Notes: generated by a model not told the origin, from the letters alone. DNA of 45,817 nt from CAZEVY01 sp964515555 (GCA_964515555.1 CAZEVY010000035.1:1-45817), one strand, 5' to 3'; counted from the first letter of the stretch, positions 16,997-26,257 are shown. Translations and numbers: made by a program.

Positions 16997-18487
16997 CTAC
17001 TGCTTCCGCGCCCCGGCCGCCGCCGAGGCCTTCGCCGCCGGCGCCGCCTTGCGCACCTCGTCGAAGTACTGCTGCACGTAGTGCTGCAACGCCAGCGGAA
17101 TCTCGTCGCGCGACACCTCGCCGCCGGCGTCGCGATGCACCGCCTGACGGCTCGAATACGGCGTCTTCAGAGCCTGCTGCTTGCCGGAGTTGACCTCCAC
17201 CATCACCTCGCCGGTGACGTTGGCCGCGCGGCGCCCGAAGATCTCGCTGATCTTCCCCATGGCCTCCAGTTGCGCCGCCTCACGCGCTTCCTTGCTGCCG
17301 TCCGACTTCCCCGCGCCCGTTTTGGCGTCGGCCTGCTCCGACGACCGGTCGTTCGAATTGCTCTGCCCCGCCTGCGCCTGCTCGCCCGGCTGACCCGGCT
17401 GCCCGTTGTCGCTATCGGCCTGCTGCCCCTGACCCTCGGGCTTACCGCTCGCCTGCTGTCCCTTCTCCGACTGCTGCATGCCCGACTTCTGCCCGCCGCC
17501 CTGCTTGCCCGATTCGTTCTGTCCCCCCGGCGGCGGCGTGTTGAGCTTCGCCATGAGGTTCGCCATGGCGTCCTTGAGCTTGTTGAGCAGGCTCGAATTC
17601 TCCGGCGACTGGCCTTTTTGCGGGCCTTTGCCCTCGTTCTGGCTGCCGCCCTTCTGCCCCGAATCCGGCTGGCCAGCCTTCTGCGAATCGCCGCGCGACG
17701 CCTCGGCGTTCTCGCCGCTTTCGCCCTGGTCCTCGCCCTTGTCGCCGGATTCGCCCGGCGCCTTCGTCTTGCTCGATTTTCCGGCGTCGGTGAGCGGATC
17801 GTCCACCTGCGGGATGTCGCTCACATCGAGCGCCGAATCGGGGGCCGGGTCGAGCTGCCGGTCGCCGTTGTCGAGCGAGACGCCCAGCGGCTTCTCGCCG
17901 GCGGGAAACGCCGGCGGCCGGTTGCGCGTGGCGACCTGCGTGGGACGGAAATAGTCGATCATCGCCTCGACCAGCGGCTGCCGCAGGTCGAGCGTGCGCA
18001 GCACGCCGTAGCGCAGCAGAAACATTCCGCCGGCCACCAGCGCCAGGGCCGCGGCCCCGTACAGGGGACGCGGAAACGCCAGCGGCACCGCCCGCCGCGC
18101 ATCGGACCGGCCGGCCGCGCTCTCGGCCTCGGTGCGCTGCCGGTCGACGATGGCGCTCCCGGCGCCGGCGCGCGCGTCGCGGAACCAGAGCGCCGTCGAG
18201 AGCGTGTCTTCCAGTCCCAGGCGCCGGTCGATGCGCTGCGCCATCGGGTAAATCGCGGGCATCTTCCGCGTGGTGCGCCAGGCGCTCCAGCCGAACGCGC
18301 CCGCGAACAGGATCGCGGGCCAGTACCAGTCGAGAATCTGCGTGCCCGCCAGCAGCAGCAGGATCGCTCCCGCCAGCGCCGCGCCCAATCCGATGGAGGC
18401 CGATTCCGCCACCACGTTGAGGAGCCATCGCCGCCGCGCGCGCACGAGCAGCAGGTCGAGGGCGGAGGCGTCGTTCACTGGAATCAT
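16997..18487 (-). CDS. DUF4175-like membrane protein with long Q/G/S-rich region
   Basis: The 496-aa protein has two helices close together at about 28-65 (LGAALAGAILLLLAGTQIL, WYWPAILFAGAFGWSAW), a cytoplasmic stretch with RLGLEDTLSTALWF, and a third helix at about 145-165. From about 215 to 430 it becomes low-complexity, dominated by Gly, Gln, Ser, Lys and Glu. A more ordered tail of about 65 residues includes AQLEAMGKISEIFGRRAANVTGEVMVEV. The head resembles DUF4175-type membrane proteins that sit near DUF58/MoxR or transglutaminase genes. It is 43 bp downstream of two transglutaminase-like genes on the same strand. The function is unknown. Confidence 0.75.
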   Translation of the reverse strand: MIPVNDASALDLLLVRARRRWLLNVVAESASIGLGAALAGAILLLLAGTQILDWYWPAILFAGAFGWSAWRTTRKMPAIYPMAQRIDRRLGLEDTLSTALWFRDARAGAGSAIVDRQRTEAESAAGRSDARRAVPLAFPRPLYGAAALALVAGGMFLLRYGVLRTLDLRQPLVEAMIDYFRPTQVATRNRPPAFPAGEKPLGVSLDNGDRQLDPAPDSALDVSDIPQVDDPLTDAGKSSKTKAPGESGDKGEDQGESGENAEASRGDSQKAGQPDSGQKGGSQNEGKGPQKGQSPENSSLLNKLKDAMANLMAKLNTPPPGGQNESGKQGGGQKSGMQQSEKGQQASGKPEGQGQQADSDNGQPGQPGEQAQAGQSNSNDRSSEQADAKTGAGKSDGSKEAREAAQLEAMGKISEIFGRRAANVTGEVMVEVNSGKQQALKTPYSSRQAVHRDAGGEVSRDEIPLALQHYVQQYFDEVRKAAPAAKASAAAGARKQ

Positions 18488-18530
18488 TATGGCACGCGAT
18501 CTGCGGAACCGGTGGAAACCAGGCGATCGG

Positions 18531-20477
18531 CTATTGCTTCATCAGGACGACGGGCGTCGAGCCCGAGCCGCGTGCAAAGGCGAAGAACGACCGAACCGAC
18601 TCGTACTCTTCGCGGGGGACCACCGTCCGGTCCGTGCGGAGCCTCCAGCGCAGCGTCAGCCTGCCCTCGCCGCGCTCCCAGGCGGCGCCGAACTCGCCGA
18701 ACGGCCGGCGGATGCGCACCGGTTTCGGCATCTCGTCGACCACGAAGCCCCGCGGAAGCTCGACGGCGACGTCTTCGCTGATGTTCCACGCCTCGACCAC
18801 CACCGGCTGGCGGCGTTGTTCTTTCGAAAGCCCGGGCAGCCCGTCCTCGCCGAACACCGGCGCGCGGAAGACCAGTAAACGTGACTGCATCAACTGGCCC
18901 AGGTCGGCGGCAGTGAACTCCAGCCGCAGCCGGAAGCTGGCCGGGCCGTCCTGGGAGGCGTCGAGCGCCGTCCGCCGCGCCGAGGGCGCGTTACCAAGAA
19001 TGCGATCGTCGATTGCTTTCTCGAACTCCGCGCGCGGCAGCCGCCGGAACTCGCGCGCCGCGCGGATGGCCGGAATCCCCGTGTGTCTCTCCTCGACTTC
19101 GACGGCGGCGGCGCCCTCCGCCGACAGCTTGACACGCGTGGCCCGGTCGGTCCGGCTGGCTTCGGGCGGCGCCGACGGAACACGCACGAGCTCGCCGTCG
19201 CGGCCCTGAATCACAAGCGCAAGGCTACCCTGCTCGTTCTCGGGAAGATGACCGAACGGCGTGAATTCGTCGGTCGGGTCGAACAACAGGAGCCGTCCGA
19301 GGCGCGGGTGATCGAGCACCGCGGGCGCCTGGACGTCCCCGCTCACGCGGATCGCGAGAATCGCATGGTTGAACTGTTGAGGCGACGGCCAGGATTCCCG
19401 GACGTAGTCCCGATCGAAGGCGTGGATCGCGACCAGGCGCGACTCGACCCCGACCGAAGCGAGCAGCGCCCGCAACAGGGTCGCCTTGTCCTTGCAATCG
19501 CCGTAGGAGGTCGCGAACACCTGGGCGGCGGCACGCGGCCGATATCCGCCGCCGCGCGCGAGTCCCATCTGAATGGAGATGTAGCGGACCTTCTGTACGA
19601 ACTCGGCCAGCGCCTTCAGCGTTTCCCATTCCCCCGAAGCGTTCGCCGTGAGAACCTTCGCGCGCGCGGAAACAGCGCCGTCGGGCGCGGCCGCGGGATC
19701 GCTCAGTTCGGCCATCCACTGCGAGACCTCCCGCCACTCGCGCAGCACGCGGCCCATGCCGCCATGGCCCGGCGGCGGATAGTAGCTCACCGCCAGCCTC
19801 GGACCGGTGGCGCCGTCGGAGGGCGACGCCGGCTCGGGCTCGAACCACGGTGGATTCCGCAGCGTCCAGGAGTAGACCCCGCCCGACACCTCCGCTCCGA
19901 TCTCCTCGTGGTTGATCGTCGACGACTCCGCCTTCCAGCCGCCCGGCACCCGCAGCGCGAACCGCGAGAACATAACCGGCAGGCGCCCGCCGAACTCCCA
20001 GGAGAACTGGGTGAAGACCGAACGGTCCTCGGAGAGGGCCTCGTAACCGAACACGTCGCCGGCCTCCGCGTCGACGGACCCCGCGATCACCCGGGCGCGG
20101 ATCTCGTTGTAGAGGTCAGCGCCGATGAAGGCCACATCCGCGGCGTCGTCCTTGCCGTAGGCTTTCGGGACCCGCTGGCCTCGGATGAGCCACGCTTTCA
20201 GGTCCCGCACGCGCCCGCCGTCGGTGCGGTAGACGATGCGCGCCAGCGCGCTCAGCCGGCCCTGCCGCGTCAGGATGCGGACAGCGTGCCGAGCGCGGCG
20301 CTCGACCTTGCCGTCCTCGGCGACCGACACCTCCTCCTCGTCATGCAATACGACCGCTGGGGTCCTCGCAGGGAAGGCAGGAGCTTCGCGGGTCGCCGCC
20401 TCGCGCAGCCAGGAAGGCGGCGGATCGGCCGCGAACGCCGACGCGGCCGCCAGGACCACCAGGGAGACGCCGCGCAT
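18531..20477 (-). CDS. DUF3857/transglutaminase-like protein, catalytic triad intact
   Basis: This 648-aa exported protein has a signal peptide of about 17 residues (MRGVSLVVLAAASAFAA). A DUF3857 domain occupies about 45-225. A transglutaminase core follows at about 290-405 with Cys328 (YGDCKDKATLL), His371 (FNHAILAI) and Asp400 (LLFDPTDEF), so all three catalytic positions are present. A C-terminal beta-rich domain follows. Family members act outside the cytoplasm, but their substrates are unknown; protein or peptidoglycan crosslinking or hydrolysis is possible. It starts 5 nt after the stop of its paralogue, so they form an operon. ATG at 20477 is chosen for its signal peptide. Confidence 0.88.
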   Translation of the reverse strand: MRGVSLVVLAAASAFAADPPPSWLREAATREAPAFPARTPAVVLHDEEEVSVAEDGKVERRARHAVRILTRQGRLSALARIVYRTDGGRVRDLKAWLIRGQRVPKAYGKDDAADVAFIGADLYNEIRARVIAGSVDAEAGDVFGYEALSEDRSVFTQFSWEFGGRLPVMFSRFALRVPGGWKAESSTINHEEIGAEVSGGVYSWTLRNPPWFEPEPASPSDGATGPRLAVSYYPPPGHGGMGRVLREWREVSQWMAELSDPAAAPDGAVSARAKVLTANASGEWETLKALAEFVQKVRYISIQMGLARGGGYRPRAAAQVFATSYGDCKDKATLLRALLASVGVESRLVAIHAFDRDYVRESWPSPQQFNHAILAIRVSGDVQAPAVLDHPRLGRLLLFDPTDEFTPFGHLPENEQGSLALVIQGRDGELVRVPSAPPEASRTDRATRVKLSAEGAAAVEVEERHTGIPAIRAAREFRRLPRAEFEKAIDDRILGNAPSARRTALDASQDGPASFRLRLEFTAADLGQLMQSRLLVFRAPVFGEDGLPGLSKEQRRQPVVVEAWNISEDVAVELPRGFVVDEMPKPVRIRRPFGEFGAAWERGEGRLTLRWRLRTDRTVVPREEYESVRSFFAFARGSGSTPVVLMKQ

Positions 20478-20482
20478 GGATC

Positions 20483-22441
20483 TTACTGCGCCATTCGCAG
20501 GGCGACGGCGTGATTGTCCGACTTGTGCACGAAGTCGAACGCCGCCTTTACCTGCGCGTAAGCCGAGGCCGGAAACAGGATCGCTCCGCCGATCCCCCAG
20601 GTAAACCTTCTCCGGCAAGTCAGCTTCGTTCCGTCCGCGTTGACCGACAAAGCGATTTGATAAAGACCGACCTCACCCAGTTTCGATGAGGCGGGTTGAT
20701 CGGCGTTATCGAGCTGGTATCCCTCGGGCAGCTCGATCTCAATATGGTTATCCTCGGTCTTCGGATAATCGAAGTAGAGACTGTGCCTGCGCTCCTGTTC
20801 TTCCAGATCCGCCTTCCATCCCCCCTGGAAGATCTCCGGGCGCAGGAACAGCCTGCGTCCGGTGCGCTGCGCCCAGCCTCGCATCGTGCTTCGGCAGGAG
20901 AGCGTTATCGGCTTGCCGAGGTCCTCGAGGTTCTCGATTCTCGCATCGGTGACCTCGGCGCCGCGCAGGCGCGACTTCATGTAGTCGAGCAGGCGCTGTG
21001 GCCGCTCCGCCTCGGCGACAGCGCGCCAGCGCCTCCTTTCCTCGATCGCCGGATGCCCGATAAACTCGAACCGGACCTCGCCGCTCACCGAGCCGTTGGT
21101 GTCCAGCCTGACTCGTCCCAGCTTGCGCACCACCGACAGCTCCGGGCCCGACATCGCGACCTTGATCCACGTGGGCTCCCGCTCGTCGGGAACCAGCGCG
21201 ACGGTCCCCTCCTGCCTCCAGTGCAGCATCCCGGTGGGAAGGTAAGGCCGCGAGACATCGTAGAACTTCCACTGCCCGTCGGCGAAGACAGCCGCGGCGC
21301 TGTCGCGCAGGAAGTACGTTTCGGGAAAGGCGGGGTTGAAGAAGATGTCGCCGCGGTCGGGCAGCCGCGCCAGTCGCGCGTCGAAGCCCACCGCCTGGGC
21401 CAGCGCCACGAACACGCGATTGATATCGTCGTCGAACGCGGAGCGCTGCCGGATCGCATCGGCCGGCGTGAAGGTCGGCTGCCGGGCCCGCTCGACCTCC
21501 TGCCGGCTGGCGTCGGCGCCCGCCAGCGTGAGGTTGTGAATATTCCTGCGGCAGTATTCGGCGATCCGCTCCAGCCGCTCGAAGGGCGTGGCGGCGCCCG
21601 CGGTCACCGTCTCGGCGGTCTTACGGACGAATCCGTCCGCGCGGATGAGGTTGCGGTCGCGCGCGAACAGTGCTTTGCCCGTGTTCCGCCAGTATTCTTC
21701 CGGGGTCCCCTCGTCGCGCGAGTAGTACAGCAGCATCCAGGACCGCACCTGGTCCTCGGGCGGCATCCGGTCCTCCTCGACGAAGGCCGGAACGTCGCTC
21801 ATCGACGTCATATAGTAGCCGTCCCGCTGTTTCTCAAACGGCGTATTCTTGCACTGGAACCGGATCGACCGCATTCCCGTTCCCGGCAAAGGGAGCGGCT
21901 TGATGAAATACTTTACCGACCAGATCGGCAACTCGCGCTGGAAGTACAACCGCAGGTAATTGGCGGTCTGGTAGCCGCGCACCTCCGTCCATTGATACTC
22001 GATTACGTCGCCGGGATCGACGGAAGGCATCGAAAAGCTCTTTACCTTGATGCGAAGACCGCCCCGCTTGAGGGCTTCGCGATCGAAGACCGCGTCTCGC
22101 CCCAGCGTCACGACGCGGCCGTCGGCTTTCACGGTCCGCCCGCCAATGTCGCGAATGCTCGTGTAGTTGATGTACGGAATCTCGACTTTGCCGTGCTTGT
22201 CCAGGCCGCGCTCCGTGAATACCTTGATCCGTATGTAATGATCGAGCACGGATTCGATGGCACCGCTCACCTGGTCTCGAAGCCGAACCTCCCAAAACAC
22301 CGCCTCGGCGTCGGCATTTGGATCGACACGAGGAGCCTTCAACGCCAGAATGGCGGGTTCCACGGGACGCCATTCGACGGCTCCGAAGAGGGCCGGCGCG
22401 ACGGCCACGGCCCATAATGCTCCAATCACCCGCCTGGTCAT
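20483..22441 (-). CDS. DUF3857/transglutaminase-like paralogue with degenerate active site
   Basis: The 652-aa protein has a signal peptide (MTRRVIGALWAVAVAPALFGA) and the same architecture as its downstream neighbour: a DUF3857 domain (YIRIKVFTERGLDKHGKVEIPY, DPGDVIEYQW), a transglutaminase-like core and a C-terminal beta domain. In the core the expected GDCKDK stretch reads SAFDDDINR. By eye the catalytic Cys aligns with Asp339. The His-bearing segment NHA is replaced by DSAAAVF, while the Asp strand is kept (KFYDVS). Catalysis by the usual thiol mechanism is therefore unlikely. A strong AAAGGAG site precedes the ATG. It probably works with the intact paralogue, perhaps as a regulatory or binding partner. 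Confidence 0.85.
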   Translation of the reverse strand: MTRRVIGALWAVAVAPALFGAVEWRPVEPAILALKAPRVDPNADAEAVFWEVRLRDQVSGAIESVLDHYIRIKVFTERGLDKHGKVEIPYINYTSIRDIGGRTVKADGRVVTLGRDAVFDREALKRGGLRIKVKSFSMPSVDPGDVIEYQWTEVRGYQTANYLRLYFQRELPIWSVKYFIKPLPLPGTGMRSIRFQCKNTPFEKQRDGYYMTSMSDVPAFVEEDRMPPEDQVRSWMLLYYSRDEGTPEEYWRNTGKALFARDRNLIRADGFVRKTAETVTAGAATPFERLERIAEYCRRNIHNLTLAGADASRQEVERARQPTFTPADAIRQRSAFDDDINRVFVALAQAVGFDARLARLPDRGDIFFNPAFPETYFLRDSAAAVFADGQWKFYDVSRPYLPTGMLHWRQEGTVALVPDEREPTWIKVAMSGPELSVVRKLGRVRLDTNGSVSGEVRFEFIGHPAIEERRRWRAVAEAERPQRLLDYMKSRLRGAEVTDARIENLEDLGKPITLSCRSTMRGWAQRTGRRLFLRPEIFQGGWKADLEEQERRHSLYFDYPKTEDNHIEIELPEGYQLDNADQPASSKLGEVGLYQIALSVNADGTKLTCRRRFTWGIGGAILFPASAYAQVKAAFDFVHKSDNHAVALRMAQ

Positions 22442-22471
22442 GGCGGCTCCTTTCCCGATGGTGAGTCCAGT

Positions 22472-25183
22472 TTAGGAGGAAAGAAGGCGATTGTACAGTT
22501 TTTTCTGCCGCCGCGCGATGGCGTCCCAGTGAAACTCCCGTTCCACCGTCTTGCGCGCGTGACTCTCCATTTCGCGGCGCCGCGCCGCATCGGCCAGCAG
22601 CCCGTCGATCGCCGCCGCCATCTCTTCGGCGGACTCCGCCACCGCGACGTCGCGGCCCGCCGTCAGGTCCAGTCCGTTAATCCCCGCCGGCGTGCTGACG
22701 ATCGCCTTTCCCATCGCCATCGCCTCCATGATTTTGATGTTCGTCCCCGCCGACACCACCAGCGGCGCCACCACCAGCGTCGCGCGCCGGTAGGCCGGCC
22801 GCGGATCGGCGACAAAATCCTCCACTTCCACGCCGTCCACGTCGAGATTCACGGAAACTCGATCGGAATAGGTGTCGAGATAGTATCGGTGCCGCATTCC
22901 GGCGATGATGTGAACGCGCGCTTTCGGCTCGCGCGTCAGCGGCCACACGCGATTCAGCAGGAACTCCACCGCCATTGCGTTCGGCAGGTGCGCAAACGAG
23001 CCGATGAACAGCAGTCGCGCCACATCGGGCTCCTCGCGCGAAGGCGTGAAGCGCTCCAGGTCGACTCCGTTGGGAATGGCGACCGCCTTTTCCGACGCCA
23101 CCGTGCGGCGATCCTTCTCCGACATCACCACGATCGAATCCACCTCGCGCCAGGCGGCGCGCTCGAACGCCTCCCAGCGCGACCGCTGGCGGCGCAGCTC
23201 CCAGTCGTCGCCCGCGTCGAGGAGCTGCCGGTAGAGGTCGAGCGTGACGTCGTGCTCCACCAGAATCGTGCGGGCCGGCGCGCAATCGCGCGCGTACTGG
23301 GCCATCTGCGTGAATTCGAGCTGCGCCACGCCCGGCCGCCAGCGGCGGACCGTCTCGCGAAGAGCGGCGCGAAAGGCGAGCGAATCGAACTCCTCCACCG
23401 CGTCGGGACGGCCCCGGTCGGGCAGCAGGTGCGTGCCGCGGCGCCTCACGGTGACGATCTCGGCGCATATTTCGAGCAGCTCCCGCGCCGGGGAAGCGGG
23501 CTGCTCGACGAAGCTCACGAGCACGATGTCGTAGTCGGCCGCGGCGCGGCGCATCAGGTTGTACATGCGGACGGCGCCGCCGTGCGAGAGCGGGTACGGA
23601 AGGTACGGCGCCGCGACCAGGACCACGGGCCGCCCGGTCGCGCTGCGGCCGGGAAAGACGCACACCGCTCCGCTGGTCAATGCCAGGACCCGTTCCTCGG
23701 CCTGCGGGGCCGCCATCCCGCGTCGCGCTCCAGCGCCGGCTGAGGATGCGATGCTCCACGCTTCCCCCAGCGCCGCGCGCGCCGACCTCGCCGGTTCCAT
23801 CCGCGCCGCCAGCGTGTTGAGCCGCACGATCGCTTCGCGCCACAACCTCCGGAAGACCGCCGGCGACGCCACCGAATGCGCCAGGAACCGCAGGTAATTC
23901 ACTTCCAGCACGCGCTCCAGCTCGGCCGCCGGGAAGAACCGCGAGGTCGTCGCGCGATGGTAATGAACCACGCGCGCGCCGGCCGCGAACACGCTCGGCC
24001 ATCCGCGTTGCCAGGCGCGATAGCCGAGGTCGAGGTCCTCGACATAGGCGGGCTCGAAGATCTCGAGCATGCCGCCCAGCGTCCGCAGCTTCGAGGCGTC
24101 GTACAGCGTGCAGCCGCCGCTGCCGTAGAGGACCCATGTTCCGTCTTCGCCTTCGAGCGGCGTCTCGCAGCGCACCGGAAAATCGTTCGAGGCGGCCCCG
24201 GGCATGACAGCCTTGCCGGTCTCTTCGCGGCGCACGCCCTCCGGGAACAGAATCTGCGCGGTGGCGGCGAACAGGTCCGGCTGCCGCGCGAAGGCGTCGA
24301 GCAGCGCGCCGAAAAATCCCGGCCCGACCTCCATGTCGTTGTTCAGGAGGCAGACGTGGGAGTATCGCGCCCGCGCGATGCCGCGGTTCACCGCGCGCGC
24401 GAATGACAGCGGCTCGGCCGACGTTTCGACCGGCACGCCGGGATACCGCTCCGCGAGAAACTCCCCGGTTCCGTCCGACGACCCGTTGTCGACGACGATC
24501 GCCTCGCCCGCCAGGCCGGCCATTTCCCGCATCAAGCCCGGCAGCATCCTCGCGAGCAACTCCCGCCCGTCGCGCGACGGAATCACTACCGAGACGCCGG
24601 GCGGGGCCTCGCTCCCGCGCGTCGCGGAGCCTCCGGGTCCCGCCCCACCGGAACCCGTCCTCTTCACCCACCCCAGCATCGCCCCCGCCATCCGCGCCGC
24701 CAGATACGCCGCCGGCCGCGCGAACGCCCGCGGATGCGCGACCCGCCACAGCAGCGTGTAGGTCGCGCCGCCGGGCCGCAGCTCCCAGCGCGCCAGGTTC
24801 CCCAGCCGCCAGAGCGCGTGCCGCAGAATCGTCGGAAGGCTGCGCGGGCGCAGCATGAAGTGGTCGAGATTCTCGTTGAAGAACAGCGTGCGAAGTGGCG
24901 CGATCGCCAGCGGCAGCACGCGCATCTTCCAATACGGCATCCGCGGCTGCAATACCACGCCCGCGATCTCCACGCGCCGCCCCGCCAGCGCCGCCCTGCA
25001 CAGCGCCAGGTTGTCGCCGACGCTCCGTCCCGGATGCCAGCGCACCCAGCGGCCCTCGGGCGGCGGAAACTCCGAGACCACGAACAGCTCCGCCTCCGGC
25101 GCGATCGCTGCCATCCTCTCGATCAGCGTGGGAACCAGGTCGTCCGAGCAGGAGGTGAACGCGAGTTGGACGCCGCGCTTCAA
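22472..25183 (-). CDS. three-part glycosyltransferase fusion (unknown N-domain + GT2 + GT4-like)
   Basis: The product is 903 aa. Residues 1-190 form an alpha/beta domain (LAFTSCSDDLVPTLIERM, LFFNENLDHFMLRPRSLP, WRVAHPRAFARPAAYLAARM) that I do not recognise, although it looks GT-B-like. Residues of about 197-440 are a GT-A family 2 domain (VSVVIPSRDGRELL, AIVVDNGSSDGT, LLNNDMEVGPGF, EPAYVEDLDLGYRAW). Residues of about 519-903 are a GT-B family 4 domain (LSHGGAVRMYNL, IPNGVDLERFTP, LFIGSFAHLPNAMAVEFL, GTNIKIMEAMAMGKAIV). The start is probably TTG at 25183, overlapping the upstream TGA. It likely makes two or more linkages of an envelope glycan or exopolysaccharide. No transmembrane segment is evident. 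Confidence 0.87.
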   Translation of the reverse strand: MKRGVQLAFTSCSDDLVPTLIERMAAIAPEAELFVVSEFPPPEGRWVRWHPGRSVGDNLALCRAALAGRRVEIAGVVLQPRMPYWKMRVLPLAIAPLRTLFFNENLDHFMLRPRSLPTILRHALWRLGNLARWELRPGGATYTLLWRVAHPRAFARPAAYLAARMAGAMLGWVKRTGSGGAGPGGSATRGSEAPPGVSVVIPSRDGRELLARMLPGLMREMAGLAGEAIVVDNGSSDGTGEFLAERYPGVPVETSAEPLSFARAVNRGIARARYSHVCLLNNDMEVGPGFFGALLDAFARQPDLFAATAQILFPEGVRREETGKAVMPGAASNDFPVRCETPLEGEDGTWVLYGSGGCTLYDASKLRTLGGMLEIFEPAYVEDLDLGYRAWQRGWPSVFAAGARVVHYHRATTSRFFPAAELERVLEVNYLRFLAHSVASPAVFRRLWREAIVRLNTLAARMEPARSARAALGEAWSIASSAGAGARRGMAAPQAEERVLALTSGAVCVFPGRSATGRPVVLVAAPYLPYPLSHGGAVRMYNLMRRAAADYDIVLVSFVEQPASPARELLEICAEIVTVRRRGTHLLPDRGRPDAVEEFDSLAFRAALRETVRRWRPGVAQLEFTQMAQYARDCAPARTILVEHDVTLDLYRQLLDAGDDWELRRQRSRWEAFERAAWREVDSIVVMSEKDRRTVASEKAVAIPNGVDLERFTPSREEPDVARLLFIGSFAHLPNAMAVEFLLNRVWPLTREPKARVHIIAGMRHRYYLDTYSDRVSVNLDVDGVEVEDFVADPRPAYRRATLVVAPLVVSAGTNIKIMEAMAMGKAIVSTPAGINGLDLTAGRDVAVAESAEEMAAAIDGLLADAARRREMESHARKTVEREFHWDAIARRQKKLYNRLLSS

Positions 25184-26235
25184 ATCAGCGACTGCACGGG
25201 TTCGGCGCCGCCGCGCCGCTCCCACATCGCCAGCGCCTGCGCGGCGAAGGCCGTCGATACGGGATTCACGTACGGCATGTCGGCCCCGCACTTGCGCCCG
25301 AACGAGAATCCCCCGTCGATGCGCTTGTCCGCCGACTCGCGCTGGAACCAGCCCAGCGCCTCGGCCTCGCCGCCCGCCGCCTCCTCGTCGAGCGCCACCG
25401 CTCCGGCCGCCGAAGCCATCAGCCGCACCCGAAGCAACTGCGCCAGCACGTCCGATCGCAGGAACGCCGGCGCTATCTCTGTTGCCAGCGCCGACACCCG
25501 TGCGATCCCCTCTCCGAGCGCGCGCCGACAGTCGTCATGCCGCGACATCGGCAGCAGTCCTTCGAGGAAATAGCAGTAAGCGTGCAGGCGATCCATCACC
25601 CGCTCGCGCGAGGCGTCACCGGGCAGGAACGATCCCTCCGCCGCCAGGGCGCGCTCGACCGCGCATTCATAGTCGCGGCGGAATCCCTCGTCGCCCGTAG
25701 CCTCGGCCAGCTCCCGCCACGCCATCGCCGACTTGAGCTGGTAGCAGCCCGGCCGCTTCGACCACGTATCGCCGTGCGCGCGCGGGCGCTTCGACGGAAG
25801 TTCGAGGATCGGATGGAGAGTGCCGCCGCCGGCGAACTCGCGCATCGCTTCGCCGCCGCGCCGTGCCGCGACGAGATATGAGCCGTCGCCGGTCGAGCGC
25901 CAGACCGCCAGCAGGCCGCGCACGATGATGCCGGTGTCGAAGAAGTAGGCCGGCGCGCCCGGCGTCATCTCGAAGGGGAACGTCCCCAGCTCCGCGTTCC
26001 AGGCGCGCGTCGCCAGGAAATCCGCGGCCCTCCGCGCGGCGTCCCGATACGCCGGATCGCCCTCCTCATGGTGAAAAAACACCAGTGCGCCGGCCGCGTA
26101 GCCGGTGATCTCCGTCGATACGGGCTGGTTTGCGCCCAGGTCGGAACGGTAGTAGCGCGCTACGCCGCCGTCGGGCTGCTGGATTCCAGAGTGGAGCAAC
26201 CAGCCGCCGGCGCGCGCGATGGTAGCCGGAAGCAA
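25180..26235 (-). CDS. six-hairpin (alpha/alpha)6-type glycosidase-like protein
   Basis: This 351-aa, mostly helical cytosolic protein starts with WLLHSGIQQPDGGVARYYRSDLG and STEITGYAAGALVFF. Repeated helical pairs follow, such as RDAARRAADFLATRAW and YFFDTGIIVRGLLAVW. The end is NPVSTAFAAQALAMWERR. The pattern fits the six-hairpin toroid of glycoside hydrolases, epimerases and lyases, but I cannot identify catalytic acids with confidence. It is the first gene of a minus-strand set and overlaps the glycosyltransferase fusion by 4 bp, so it probably acts on the same glycan. An in-frame TAG upstream limits the start to TTG 26235 or later. A TATACT box lies 6 nt before that TTG. Confidence 0.8.
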   Translation of the reverse strand: MLPATIARAGGWLLHSGIQQPDGGVARYYRSDLGANQPVSTEITGYAAGALVFFHHEEGDPAYRDAARRAADFLATRAWNAELGTFPFEMTPGAPAYFFDTGIIVRGLLAVWRSTGDGSYLVAARRGGEAMREFAGGGTLHPILELPSKRPRAHGDTWSKRPGCYQLKSAMAWRELAEATGDEGFRRDYECAVERALAAEGSFLPGDASRERVMDRLHAYCYFLEGLLPMSRHDDCRRALGEGIARVSALATEIAPAFLRSDVLAQLLRVRLMASAAGAVALDEEAAGGEAEALGWFQRESADKRIDGGFSFGRKCGADMPYVNPVSTAFAAQALAMWERRGGAEPVQSLI

Positions 26236-26241
26236 TCGACC

Positions 26242-26247
26242 AGTATA
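26242..26247 (-). promoter_or_regulatory. -10 box (TATACT) for the glycan operon, minus strand
   Basis: The palindrome AGTATACT at 26242-26249 provides TATACT on the minus strand, 6 nt before the TTG at 26235. Only a weak -35 can be proposed. Confidence 0.45.
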
Positions 26248-26257
26248 CTGCGCCCGC

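Noticed and set aside
16700..18781. Plus-strand frame of about 690 codons spanning trxB and the Q/G/S-rich gene
   Set aside because: It overlaps two well-supported genes in other frames. The Leu/Arg repeats arise from antisense reading of the Q/G/S-rich region.
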